From a virus, in IMG/VR virus record IMGVR_UViG_3300047553_000733, positions 38,185-102,184 of that record: DNA of 64,000 nucleotides; one strand, 5' to 3'. Every line of letters begins with the position of its first letter. Positions within the stretch are counted from its first letter, which is position 1. The position numbers were made by a program, and so were the translations under genes. This document shows positions 15,418-25,300 of the stretch, piece by piece. The notes under the pieces are model-generated. The model was not told where the DNA came from and did no database searches. It worked only from the letters and a program-made list of their open reading frames with translations.

Positions 15418-15770
15418 CGCTGACTGTCGCCGGGTTGAACTCTGTAATTATCCTCTACGCTGTCTGGAGTGCTCACCTCTAATACAGTGCCTGCCTCCAA
15501 ACAAATAATTCTGTGTGGTACTAGCTTGGCGTTGTGGTGTACCCCGCCTTCGCCAATGATCTTCTTATGCACTTCTGCTGTGTTGGTGTCAATAGTTTCA
15601 ATTTCGAACCTACCACTTAACACATACCAAGTTTCCACTTTTTTACTATGAAAGTGCATTGAAAACTTAGCACCTTGATTAAAGTTTAAAAACTTACTGC
15701 AGTAGTGATCGTTTGTAGCCCATATCAATTCACTGCCCCAGCCCTTTTTAACTAATCCCTCTAATCTCAT
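15414..15770 (-). CDS. Cupin-fold protein, phosphomannose-isomerase-like
   Basis: This 118-aa single-domain cupin has a complete metal set: His39 and His41 (HFH), Glu46 and His86 (VPHRI). The start KKGWGSELIWA and the HxH...E...H layout resemble the C-terminal cupin of type II mannose-6-phosphate isomerase and small cupins in nucleotide-heptose or capsule operons. It could isomerise or epimerise a sugar phosphate. It overlaps the HAD gene by 4 nt and the kinase gene by 23 nt. The exact reaction cannot be read from sequence. Confidence 0.75.
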   Translation of the reverse strand: MRLEGLVKKGWGSELIWATNDHYCSKFLNFNQGAKFSMHFHSKKVETWYVLSGRFEIETIDTNTAEVHKKIIGEGGVHHNAKLVPHRIICLEAGTVLEVSTPDSVEDNYRVQPGDSQR

Positions 15771-16551
15771 CTATTTCTTTCAGTTTAGGCGCGTATACGC
15801 CAACATGTTTTACTGTTATGCCTGCTGCTAAGTTAGCAAACTTAATTGCCTGTTGCATACTGTTTGTATTCAAATACTCAAACACTAGTGCGGATAAAAA
15901 TGTATCGCCTGCTCCGCATACGTCGGCTACTTGCACTGGATCACTGGAAAAGTACTCACCCAGATATGTAGTACCGCGGCCGCCCAGTGTAACAATAATA
16001 TTATTGCCTACAGTGTGTGCTTGATTGCGTTCGTGCTCATTAATTTTAATAAACACATTTGGCTTATCAAACTGTTGCAAGTCTGTTTTCTTGGTATCTA
16101 TGAATACTGGACAAGTGGCTTGATCTATAATTTCGTGTAGTAACTCATAGCTTACACAGCCCTTGTTGTAATCACTAACCACAATTGCGTTATATATGGG
16201 AGGTATTTTAGTTTCCAGCTCCAGCGGCTTGCTGTATGCGTCTTGATCTAGGCGCATTATGTGCTGACCACTTTTACTGTCAATAAATCTAGTTTTAACA
16301 CTGCCTGGCAGTGTAAGCAGCTCAACTGTGCAATCAAGTGCCTGCAAGTTCTCGCGAACATTGGCAGCCATGCCCGGCTTTTCCAGCTCTGTTTGTGGTA
16401 CAAATACTGGCACAGGTGCTTCAGGGCTCAGCCTGTTAATACTTCCAAAAACATACTTATCAACGCAAACGTCGCCGATTAATAAAATGTTCCAAGATTT
16501 GCGTTGTTGAGTCAGTAGTTGTTCTGCTATAAAATTCAAGTCGTTTTGCAT
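15748..16551 (-). CDS. PfkB-type heptose-7-phosphate kinase (HldE N-domain-like)
   Basis: This 267-aa ribokinase-fold protein has LLIGDVCVDKYVFG at the N-terminus, LSPEAPVPVF and the PGMAANV substrate loop, and the catalytic GAGDTF with Asp216. RLSPEAPVPV and GMAANV are specific to the RfaE/HldE kinase domain, which phosphorylates D-glycero-beta-D-manno-heptose 7-phosphate at O1. In most bacteria this is fused to the nucleotidyltransferase; here the two are separate genes with an unusually long 92-nt overlap. No strong Shine-Dalgarno precedes the ATG, so translation may depend on the upstream gene. Confidence 0.88.
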   Translation of the reverse strand: MQNDLNFIAEQLLTQQRKSWNILLIGDVCVDKYVFGSINRLSPEAPVPVFVPQTELEKPGMAANVRENLQALDCTVELLTLPGSVKTRFIDSKSGQHIMRLDQDAYSKPLELETKIPPIYNAIVVSDYNKGCVSYELLHEIIDQATCPVFIDTKKTDLQQFDKPNVFIKINEHERNQAHTVGNNIIVTLGGRGTTYLGEYFSSDPVQVADVCGAGDTFLSALVFEYLNTNSMQQAIKFANLAAGITVKHVGVYAPKLKEIDEIRGIS

Positions 16552-16867
16552 ATTCTGAACCGATTACAGGCTTGTTGCGATAGTCACTGCCTACAATCAT
16601 TATGTCTGGTCTATATTGTTTTACTAGTTGTGTTAGTTCTACATCACTGTCGAACACAACCACTTCATCAACCCAGCGTAAACTTTCTAATAGTTTTTTT
16701 CTGTTTTGTTGTGGATTTAGTGGTCTGTCCGCACCTTTTAACTTTGCAACCCTGTCATCAGAGTCGATACCTACAAGCAAAAAAGTACCTAAACTTGCCG
16801 CGTGCTGCAACAAGTTCAGGTGACTTGGATGTAAAACGTCAAAAGTGCCGTTTACAAATATTTTCAT
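16460..16867 (-). CDS. Heptose-1-phosphate adenylyltransferase-like protein (HldE C-domain-like)
   Basis: This 135-aa cytidylyltransferase-fold enzyme has NGTFDVLHPSHLNLL, with the HxxH nucleotide-binding pair at His13/His16, plus ADRPLNPQQNR and a late YSRTTTDST in place of the usual ISTT. This fits the RfaE2/HldE nucleotidyltransferase domain, which joins ADP to heptose 1-phosphate; glycerol-3-phosphate cytidylyltransferase is a related but less fitting option given the neighbours. It precedes the PfkB kinase gene with a 92-nt overlap and follows the carbamoyltransferase gene with 4 nt overlap. Confidence 0.85.
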   Translation of the reverse strand: MKIFVNGTFDVLHPSHLNLLQHAASLGTFLLVGIDSDDRVAKLKGADRPLNPQQNRKKLLESLRWVDEVVVFDSDVELTQLVKQYRPDIMIVGSDYRNKPVIGSEYAKRLEFYSRTTTDSTTQILEHFINRRRLR

Positions 16868-18645
16868 TGGTTTGCTATTGTTACCAGTTTACCATACTCT
16901 GGTAGATAAAGATATTCAATTTCGCTTTGTTGCAGTGTCCACAGTGCGTCTTCCAATGTTTCTACCAGCGGCTCTCCACCAAGGTTAAAGCTAGTATTGA
17001 ATATAATTGGTATTCCAGTTTGCTTTTTGAACTCACTAATTAGTGCGTAATAATGAGGATTCTCATTAGTGTTAACTGTCTGAATACGACAAGTTCCATC
17101 TACATGTATAATGCTAGGAATCTTATCCTCAACTCCAGGTTGGCAGTTAACCGCATACATCATATGCGGGCTTGAGTTCATGCCGCGTAAATCAAACCAC
17201 TGGTGCACATCTTCTTCTAAAATGCTACCTGCAAAAGGTCTAAAATATTCACGGTGCTTGATGCGGTTTACGTAATCTTTTCCGTCCACAAAAGTAGGGT
17301 CAAACATTAGTGAGCGGTTGCCCAGTGCTCTGGGGCCGTTTTCACTGCGACCTTGAAACATTGCAACAATATTCTTTTTACGCATTAGTTCTACAACTTT
17401 TGCATTATCGCAAGTTTCTACGGTACCACCATACTGCTCAGCAATAGCCTCTATTTGATCAGTATAATCATACTTTGGACCTAAGTAGATTTCTCGTGGA
17501 TGTGTTTCTGTGGCCTGTGTAAGTTGATGATAACCCCACAGTGCAACACCAATTGCTGTGCCGCCATCATTGCTAACTGGCTCAACATACAGCTCAACGC
17601 CTTCATCACGCAGTGTTTTTAAGTAGTAGTAGTTTGCAACACAGTTTAGGGCATATCCGCCACTAAGTACTACTTGTTTTTTACCTGTTAATTCTACTGC
17701 ACTCTTAATTAGCTGTAGTACCTGTGCTTGAGTTTGTGTTTGACAAGTATATGCTAAATCTCGCCTATTTTGACACTTGGTAACATCCTGATCTGTAATA
17801 GTTTGTAGTTCGGAGTACATTGATGCATTAACTATTGCACCGTTAGGATATCTAGGTATAATAACATTTCTGTCACTGATTGGGGCTACTTGTGAATCTA
17901 TAAATAGCTTGGGTATTTGTTCGTTTGATTTGCCATATGGAAATAATCCCATAGTTTTTCCAGCTTCAATAGAACTAAACCCACAATATTCTGTTACTGC
18001 TTCATATACTTTAGTAATACCAGCATTTCCACTTATAAACTCTATATGTGTGCCTTGCTCACCAAATTTTTCACTATTTTCGCTGTGGTTGTAGTGACCA
18101 ACAATTGGCTCTTTGCAACCCAAGTGTTTGTAAATAGTTTTAAAGTTTGCTGGATAGCTACAATCAAATACTGTTTCTGTTTCCCACAATATAACCTGTT
18201 GATTATCAAACATAGCTGGATACATCGTACCAGCTCCGTCAACAATAACTGCTACAGCATCGTTAAATCCACTGCGATAAAATGCAATTGCTGCATGAAT
18301 TTTATGGTGTGAATGGCTAAGATCAATTACTTGTGGATGATTTCGTAAGTCTGCTTTACGATCTATAAATCCCATTTTTCTGGCTAAACCAGTATAAACG
18401 TCGTCGCCAGTATAGTCTACTTTGCCTGCGGTATCATGCAGTGATTGTGTGTGCGATACAAATATAAAATCAAGCTTATCAGTATACTCTTTTACCTTCA
18501 TCATGGTGGCATAGGGACCACCATCATATTTTTGACGACTTAATCGTTCTTCTTCTAAGCTAAAAACAATTTTTCCGTCTTTTAATAGACAGGCACCAGC
18601 ATTGTGCCCTCTAGCAATTCCTAAAATATATCCTGTTTTATTCAT
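16864..18645 (-). CDS. NodU/CmcH-family carbamoyltransferase
   Basis: This 593-aa protein matches the two-part family: an ASKHA-like Kae1-type domain (YILGIARGHNAGACLL start, SHSHHKIHAA metal site, VIVDGAGT) and a C-terminal YrdC-like part with GRSENGPRALGNRSL, RPFAGSILEE and the end FNTSFNLGGEPLV. The family transfers carbamoyl from carbamoyl phosphate, via carbamoyl-AMP, to a hydroxyl of a sugar or antibiotic. Length is typical (~570-600). It lies between a GT9-like gene and heptose genes, so the natural substrate is probably a surface or nucleotide sugar; nucleobase modification is the alternative raised for phage members. Confidence 0.88.
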   Translation of the reverse strand: MNKTGYILGIARGHNAGACLLKDGKIVFSLEEERLSRQKYDGGPYATMMKVKEYTDKLDFIFVSHTQSLHDTAGKVDYTGDDVYTGLARKMGFIDRKADLRNHPQVIDLSHSHHKIHAAIAFYRSGFNDAVAVIVDGAGTMYPAMFDNQQVILWETETVFDCSYPANFKTIYKHLGCKEPIVGHYNHSENSEKFGEQGTHIEFISGNAGITKVYEAVTEYCGFSSIEAGKTMGLFPYGKSNEQIPKLFIDSQVAPISDRNVIIPRYPNGAIVNASMYSELQTITDQDVTKCQNRRDLAYTCQTQTQAQVLQLIKSAVELTGKKQVVLSGGYALNCVANYYYLKTLRDEGVELYVEPVSNDGGTAIGVALWGYHQLTQATETHPREIYLGPKYDYTDQIEAIAEQYGGTVETCDNAKVVELMRKKNIVAMFQGRSENGPRALGNRSLMFDPTFVDGKDYVNRIKHREYFRPFAGSILEEDVHQWFDLRGMNSSPHMMYAVNCQPGVEDKIPSIIHVDGTCRIQTVNTNENPHYYALISEFKKQTGIPIIFNTSFNLGGEPLVETLEDALWTLQQSEIEYLYLPEYGKLVTIANQ

Positions 18646-18651
18646 AAATAA

Positions 18652-19680
18652 TTATACTAAACTTGTTTTCTTTGCAAATGGTGGTATGGAGGCGTTGTGC
18701 TGGCAGCTATCAGTATGTACATGATTAGTTGCAACTAGCTCAGGTTTAGAATCTTTTTGTTTAGATTTACCTAGTTTATCAGTAACGCTCTTAATCATTT
18801 TATCAAAAGTTTTATCTTCCAAAACCATTAAGTACTCATTAGTTCTATCACTAACAAAATCCATAGTAATTCGTATTGGACTATAGATGCGCTTGTCTTT
18901 ACCATTATCTATAATAGTAAAATCCTTATTATCTGGATAACTAATGTTTTCAGGATAAGTGGCACCTATAACAACAGTTGCTGGTTTACTTAAGGCATGA
19001 GCATAGTGCTGTCCAACACTATCACAACCTAAAAAATAATCTGCTGCATTAATTATACCCATCCACTGCAGTAAATTCGCATTTGGTATTGCTGCAGCCA
19101 TTTGCTTATCTGTTGGTATTTCTACATTGGACATCATAATTACAGCATAATGTTTTCCGAGCTCTTCTACTGTTCTGTATACATCTCGTAACTCAAAACT
19201 ACGACCACTGGAATCAATTATAAAATTACCGTCTTTTTGTACACCGCTACCAAAAGGTTGAAATACTACAGCTTTTTGTTTACCTAACTGTGACTTTACT
19301 TGTGATACTAGTGTGTGCCCATACGCTTGGTCAACTTTATTTATCTGTAGATTAAATGGTTTGGTTGCTGGAATATCTTTTAAATCATTTATCAATATAT
19401 CAAATGCTTGGATTAAGTTGCACTTTTGATTAAAATATGCATTTAATCTATAAGGTTCAGGACTAATTATTTCTTTATCTTTTAATTTTTCTTCAAAAAG
19501 ACTTTTATGACCCATTGGCCATACATTATTACGCAATACAGGACTAGCTAAAAATATTTCGTTCCAGGCCTCTGCAACAATAACAACGTCTTGATCTATG
19601 TTTTGCTTATACCACTCTAATGCTGGAATAGCACAGAGTACTCTGCCTATTCCACCATTAATAAAAAATGCTTTTTTCAT
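18652..19680 (-). CDS. Glycosyltransferase family 9-like (heptosyltransferase-like)
   Basis: This 342-aa protein has a GT-B-like layout: FFINGGIGRVLCAIPAL near the start (cf. GD(x)xxxxP in heptosyltransferases), GKQKAVVFQPFGSG at mid-length, and the nucleotide-sugar site FLGCDSVGQHYAHALSKPATVVIG near 215-240, equal to the D-S-G-x-x-H-x-A region of GT9. GT9 enzymes add heptose from ADP-heptose to LPS core. The C-terminal ~40 residues are Lys/His-rich and extra. With the HldE/HldD-like genes just downstream, a phage-coded heptose transfer to host LPS or virion is a reasonable inference. Confidence 0.75.
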   Translation of the reverse strand: MKKAFFINGGIGRVLCAIPALEWYKQNIDQDVVIVAEAWNEIFLASPVLRNNVWPMGHKSLFEEKLKDKEIISPEPYRLNAYFNQKCNLIQAFDILINDLKDIPATKPFNLQINKVDQAYGHTLVSQVKSQLGKQKAVVFQPFGSGVQKDGNFIIDSSGRSFELRDVYRTVEELGKHYAVIMMSNVEIPTDKQMAAAIPNANLLQWMGIINAADYFLGCDSVGQHYAHALSKPATVVIGATYPENISYPDNKDFTIIDNGKDKRIYSPIRITMDFVSDRTNEYLMVLEDKTFDKMIKSVTDKLGKSKQKDSKPELVATNHVHTDSCQHNASIPPFAKKTSLV

Positions 19681-19718
19681 ATAGTTTCTGATGGTTTATT
19701 TTGGTAGTTAAAGATAAA

Positions 19719-19724
19719 ATTATA
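19719..19724 (-). promoter_or_regulatory. Extended -10 promoter for the GT9-to-heptose-to-bilin genes
   Basis: On the minus strand TATAAT (19719-19724) is preceded by TG one base upstream (TGGTATAAT), the extended -10 motif; the matching -35 position holds only TTTTAC. The 101-nt gap 19681-19781 contains nothing else clear, and the GT9 gene starts ~30 nt after the predicted initiation point. This would separate the auxiliary genes from the tail-fibre operon. Confidence 0.55.
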
Positions 19725-19781
19725 CCACAAGTTACTAAAAAAGTAAAATGTATTTTTAACTACGCTTAACCATATAATACC

Positions 19782-20222
19782 TTATTCTGCTGGTACTTCC
19801 GCTGGTGGCGGTGGCGTTGGTTCAGGCTCTGGAGGTATATTTGGTGGTACATAGTCTGGTGCAACTACTTTTGGTGGTTGAACTATATACTCTGTGTCAA
19901 ATACAAACTTTGCCTGCTCCTCGCTGTACTCTGAAGTTAGGTCGTTATAAGTTATAACTTCGTCAAATATTGCATCCATAGTGTCCGTAATAGGCAATAA
20001 ATCTTGTTGATAGAGTGCAATAAAAGCAAATAGTGGACTATCAGCAACTGTTAGCTCCTGATAGTAGTACATATTTTTAGGATCATTAACAAAATCTTCT
20101 GCATCAATTGCAATTTGATCAAACTTATTATCCAGGTTCATTCTGCAATAAAGCGTATCTGGTAAGTCTATATCAAAAGTTTTTGTTTGCTTGTCTGCAA
20201 TTAAATAAGTAATTGTTGTCAT
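19782..20222 (-). CDS. Hypothetical protein with Pro/Glu-rich C-terminus
   Basis: This 146-aa acidic protein is not recognised. Residues 1-110 appear globular, with many Asp/Tyr and a YxxELTVADSPLFAF segment; the last ~30 residues are a Pro/Glu/Ala linker (PEPEPTPPPPAE). It follows the two Cys-rich fibre-like genes at 10 nt and is the last gene of the tail-fibre operon, so it may be a small virion or chaperone protein. AAGGAAAT lies upstream of the ATG as a ribosome site. No membrane or signal segments. Confidence 0.55.
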   Translation of the reverse strand: MTTITYLIADKQTKTFDIDLPDTLYCRMNLDNKFDQIAIDAEDFVNDPKNMYYYQELTVADSPLFAFIALYQQDLLPITDTMDAIFDEVITYNDLTSEYSEEQAKFVFDTEYIVQPPKVVAPDYVPPNIPPEPEPTPPPPAEVPAE

Positions 20223-20231
20223 TATATTTCC

Positions 20232-21281
20232 TTATTTAAATGTTACTATTACTAGTCCAGCGCTACCACAAGCGCCATAGTTAGGGCCTTCATAACAACT
20301 AGACACATTACCTGGGCCGCCCAGTCCTGGTTTGCGGAATACATTATAGGCATTAGCACAGCATCCGCTATATTCATATCCACTAAATCCGCAACTGATT
20401 GCGCAAACTGTATGATTTGGCATTACAGTATAGTTCCACTGACACATATAACAAATGCTATTACCACACTGCGCTACTGCCCATACCAACGAAGGAATTT
20501 TTGCTTCTACAGCTATAGCATTACCGGAAGTAACTCCACCCACACATAAGCCATCATATCTGTATGTAGGCTTACTAAAGTAATTACTACACTGAAAATA
20601 ACCAGTACACGCCATTAAATTAGATTGACTAGTTGCGTAGTGATGGCCGTTGCTTGGGTAGTAGCATCTTGCACCAACACCACATAAATTACCATATCCA
20701 GTTAAACCACCACAGCTTAGTATACAAGTATCGTTACTGCCACACACAAAGCTATTACAACCATCATAGGCACAATAACTATAACAATTGTTTTGTGTGG
20801 TGGCTATACCGCCACCAGCACATAGCGTATACTGCTGGCCAGCCTGTACATTCATTAATACATAAGTATACTCGCCATTTCCACCACTTTGTGCAAAAGA
20901 GCAACAAGCGCCCCAGCTACACGCACTACCATTGCCGCCAGCACCCCAAATTTGAAACTGTGCCTGTGTAACGCCAGCTGGCACTGTCCATAAACAGCAG
21001 CAACCACCAGCGGTACTGTAATTCGTAGTTTCTCCAACAGTTATAACTCCAGCGGCACCAGTCATCAACTGATTTGGGCTAGGCAGATTGTACCCACCAT
21101 AAAAAGTAGTCCAGTTACGACGCACACCATTAGCAGCAGACAATGCTGCTGCTGCGTTGGTAGTTGCACTGTCTACTTGAGTTTTTAGCGTATTTAGGTC
21201 AGCATCTCCAAAGTCATTAGAATTATTAATTCTAATATTTTTCTTTACGGCCAACTCTAAAATATCATTAATTTTTGACAT
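20232..21281 (-). CDS. Cys-rich, Gly-rich tail-fibre-like protein (paralogue 1)
   Basis: This 349-aa protein has a short helical N-terminus (~1-50, ISSN-type coiled coil with AAAALSAANGV), then a glycine-rich beta domain opening with LWTVPAGVTQAQFQIWGAGG, a signature of Gly-rich phage fibre domains. About 27 Cys are scattered through the last 260 residues, far more than usual for a cytoplasmically made virion protein. The end AGLVIVTFK matches the other fibre C-termini of this type. It has a paralogue in the next gene upstream. It probably forms part of a receptor-binding fibre or tip. Confidence 0.65.
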   Translation of the reverse strand: MSKINDILELAVKKNIRINNSNDFGDADLNTLKTQVDSATTNAAAALSAANGVRRNWTTFYGGYNLPSPNQLMTGAAGVITVGETTNYSTAGGCCCLWTVPAGVTQAQFQIWGAGGNGSACSWGACCSFAQSGGNGEYTYVLMNVQAGQQYTLCAGGGIATTQNNCYSYCAYDGCNSFVCGSNDTCILSCGGLTGYGNLCGVGARCYYPSNGHHYATSQSNLMACTGYFQCSNYFSKPTYRYDGLCVGGVTSGNAIAVEAKIPSLVWAVAQCGNSICYMCQWNYTVMPNHTVCAISCGFSGYEYSGCCANAYNVFRKPGLGGPGNVSSCYEGPNYGACGSAGLVIVTFK

Positions 21282-21313
21282 TTTGTCTCCAAATTATATA
21301 TTTATATCTTAGA

Positions 21314-22354
21314 TTAGCACCAGCTAACCTTAACCATGCCCATACGGCCCCAATCACCACATAGTGAAGTACAGCCGCCAAATGCTACACTAGCCGTGCC
21401 ACCCATACCAGGGAATGTCCAAATTGGCGTACCATTTTGTGAATTTGTAGCTCCACAGCAAGCAGCTTGATAAAACGGGTTACAAGTTTGGCCATTATTA
21501 AACACAAGACAGCAGCAAGCTACTTGCGACTTACCGTCCACAGGACTTACTAGTGGAGGGTGAATATGGAACCCATAGATATTGGTATCCATGCAGGTTG
21601 CTCCATGTATACTATTATGACCAAAAGGTGTACCATAAAAAGTTACTTCTGTATCATTAAATACTGGAATACAGCCACAAGTTGCGCAACTATTATCATT
21701 ACAATAATAACTAGTACCACAAATACATCCACCACTGCTAGTGCAAGTAGGATTTTGCCAGCGGCAGCACATACTAGTACCGCAAAGCTGTGTTCTTTGT
21801 TGACACATTCTGCGAATAAGATTGTGACAACCACCATTTGCACAGAAATTGGTTAGCCCATATCCTGTTACTGATGATGGGCTACCTTGATATGTAGCAT
21901 TTAGTGTGCAGCACAGTCTGTTTGCATCTGCACAACCGGCTGTTAATACATACTGACAGCCAGGGGTTACGGGAATTATTGTGGTAGCATATGCGCCTGT
22001 TGCACCAAATGGTGCACCGCCACAACACATACCAGCACCACCTTGTGCCCCTGGGCCCCAGATTTCAAACTTTGCAAAGCTAACTCCGCTTGGAACAGTC
22101 CAAGTGCAGCTAGCTCCACATCGCTTAAAACTACTAGTATCACATACTTGCAGTGTACCAGTACACTGTGTTAAGTGCGGAAAAATACATTTCCAACACT
22201 CTGGATTACAGGCATGACAAGCCAGCACGTTTTTAATTGAAGTAAAAGTACCAGCTGCTGTAAAAGTAGCCTCGGCCATTGCACTAGTTGCAACGGCCTT
22301 GGCTTTTGTTCCGACAGCTAACAAACTGCCATTTAAATCTACTATATTAAACAT
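21314..22354 (-). CDS. Cys-rich, Gly-rich tail-fibre-like protein (paralogue 2)
   Basis: This 346-aa protein shares with its neighbour the CTWTVPSGVSFAKFEIWGPG opening of the glycine-rich domain and a similar end (GMVKVSWC). It carries about 37 Cys, including a dense N-terminal run (ACHACNPECWKC) not present in paralogue 1. The spacing of Cys pairs and His suggests metal-binding or disulfide-stabilised loops. It follows the 2075-aa fibre gene at 14 nt with a full AAGGAGG ribosome site, so all three are likely co-expressed. A receptor-binding or tip role is inferred. Confidence 0.65.
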   Translation of the reverse strand: MFNIVDLNGSLLAVGTKAKAVATSAMAEATFTAAGTFTSIKNVLACHACNPECWKCIFPHLTQCTGTLQVCDTSSFKRCGASCTWTVPSGVSFAKFEIWGPGAQGGAGMCCGGAPFGATGAYATTIIPVTPGCQYVLTAGCADANRLCCTLNATYQGSPSSVTGYGLTNFCANGGCHNLIRRMCQQRTQLCGTSMCCRWQNPTCTSSGGCICGTSYYCNDNSCATCGCIPVFNDTEVTFYGTPFGHNSIHGATCMDTNIYGFHIHPPLVSPVDGKSQVACCCLVFNNGQTCNPFYQAACCGATNSQNGTPIWTFPGMGGTASVAFGGCTSLCGDWGRMGMVKVSWC

Positions 22355-22368
22355 TTATTGCAGCCTCC

Positions 22369-25300
22369 TTAAGATAGTACTACTGAAGTAATCTGTAAAT
22401 TATTATTGTAATTTACAGTATATGTGCCATTTTTGTATCCTTGCGCATGAGTTTCAGTAATCTTATCTATTACCTTTATCGGTGCACTTACATATGTTGC
22501 AATTTGGCCTGAGGTTAGTGTTGGTGAAGTAGTAGGTATTGTTATACTGTTACTTGTTAACCAAGCACTAAATCCTGGTATAAACTGACTGTACGGTATT
22601 CCGTCAGCATTTGCTGGTAGTGTTACATTTTTATATGTAACTGCGTAAGTATAAGCATCCCATGTTGCGGCAGTTAAATAACCATTTGCATCATAAGTTG
22701 TACTTGCTCCACTTATGCCATTAGTATTAGTTAGTGTATTAACATAAGTTCTTACAGCATACTCAGTAGGTACAGCAGTATTACTGTTACCACTCATACT
22801 TGCATCACTACTAAATTCGTTAATAGTTTCACCAAGTTGAGCACCAATACTACCAAGTTTCAAGCTAGTCAAACCAGCCAAGTCGAAAGCGTTAGCGTTC
22901 AGTGTAGCACGTCCAGTTGCCTGGTCAATACGGAAATATTCACCTACACGGAAGTTACCGTCTTGGTCAGTACTTACATAGAATACGCGACCTGGGTATG
23001 CTTCGTCTGTTTCATTGCCCTGCGCAGCTGCTTGTGTTGGAGTACCTGGATAGTTAGTAGTACTAATACCACCTGTACCAATACTCAAGAAGTCATGACC
23101 AGTTAAACGAATCTGTGAATACTTACTGCGTAGCGTAACTGCTGTGCCACTTGCACTGCCAGTTGGTTTTTCTTGTGCTAGCACAACTACCAATTGACTT
23201 GTAGCATCTACATAGGTACCGGTTACACTTTGTACCACATAAGCAACTGCATCGCCAGCTAGTTGAATACTTTGACCAGGTTTCGGTGCCGCTGTTAGAT
23301 TGTTTAATACAAGTACAAAACCTTTTTGGCCTTCCAATGCACCCGCACTTACAGTACCTGTTCCACCACTAGTAAATGTCAGCGTATTACCAAGTGCAAA
23401 AGTACCAGTTGTAGCTTTCAAGTACACCTTATTGGCACTGTACTGTACATTAGTAACTATACCAGTAGCACCACTGCTGCTTGTACAAGTATCACCAACG
23501 TTAATAGTACCGCCCTGATAAACAAAGTTTAGTTGCTGACCAATTAGCGCACCTGTTACTGCTGTTTCGTTAACATCGAATCCTCTACTTACAGCACCCC
23601 AAGTACCATAACTATTGTTACCATTTAGTGCACGAATATGTCCACCACCAGTACTTGCGTATCCAAAGTAACAGTAGTAGGTAAAGCAACTTACAATCTC
23701 AGCCTTGCCACCATCCTTCATCCAGTAACCAATACCATTATCACTGATAACAGTAAAGCCGTGGAAGATCATGGTTTTTGCACCGGTTGCGTGTACAGTA
23801 CCGTCAACTAGCGCACCAATTAATCCACTACCAATTGCACTGCACTCCAGTACATAAGGAGATTTTGTAGTAATTGGGCTTGCAGGATTCAATCTTGCTA
23901 CAACACCACGAATAGTACTAGTTGTAATATCGCCAGGTGTTGCACCAGGAACCCAGCCAGTCATGCCAACAAACGTCATTTTATTAAGAATGCTGCCATT
24001 GCTCAATAACCACATTGTTGATTGATTGTTTGGCGTTACGCCATCGTCACTGTTACCGCTTGCAGGCTGTACAATTGTAGTACGCTGATTGTCGCCAACA
24101 ATGGCTACATTGGCTGGTACCGTTATTGGTAGTTGCTCACTGTATGTACCAGTTTTTACAAAAATTGTACTACCTGGTTCAGCTTGTTGGCAAGCATACT
24201 TGATACTTGCAAATGGTGTAGCTAAGTTGCTACCATTAACTGCTGTGTCCACACCGTGTGGGGCAACATAGTAAACTTTACTAGACTCTGTAGCACCAAG
24301 CCACAGTGCTGCTGTACCTGCCGAAGATATAGTAGGGGATCTACCAACCTTTGTGCCACCAGCATTTAGTGGTGCAGCATTTACCTGATTAGCTAGTAGG
24401 TCATAATAAAGGATATTATTACCCTGATTTGTACTTGGTACTGCTACAACTTCACCAGTGTTATTTAGCACCGAGAAGCCTACAAATTCATAGCTGTTAT
24501 ATGGTAGTCCGTAATCTTTTAGTTCTTTTATTTCCTGTGTAGCATACTGGAAAGCTTCGCGTATACTGTTGAATACGTAGCTGCTAGGTATTTTAATAAC
24601 ACGATCTGTGCTATTTGTTGCCACAAAATAAGTATTTGTAAACTTATTAGCAGGAATATTGTTTAAGTCAAATCCAGTTCCGGCGTTAACATAGTTATTA
24701 TATTGTGGAACTGGTGTTAGTGTTGTTGTAGCCGCAAAGCCAGTTGCACCGCCAGTATCTGTTGCAATAATATTTGCATAGCTGTAATGCTTGCCAGGGT
24801 CAACAATTGTAACGCCTAAAATACCGCTTGGTGTAGCTTGTATAGTAAATTGGGCTCCAGTACCTGGGGTACTGCTGTTAATTGTGGCTGTTGCGTATGT
24901 GTAGTTTGTACCAGGATTAGTAATTGACACGCTGCCAATACTATTACCCTCAGCAAGTGTAAGTGCAATTGCACCGTTTTGTGCATATTGATTAGCAGTT
25001 AGCTGAACAGTTGGTGTACTTGTGTAGTTTTTACCTGGATTGGTAACTGTTACACTGCCAATTGGGTAACCACTCAGTATAGGGTTAACTGTTGCTCCAG
25101 TACCACCACCACCACTAAATGTCATGGTTGCGTATGTGTAGCCATGTCCACCATTGGTGATTACCACATCAGTAACACCACCAGCAGTTACTTGCGCAGT
25201 TGCAGTAGCACCATGTCCGTCACCAGTAATGGTAACTGTTGGTGCACTGGTATAGCCACTACCCACATTGGTGATCTCATAGCCCTGAATAAAACTCTTT

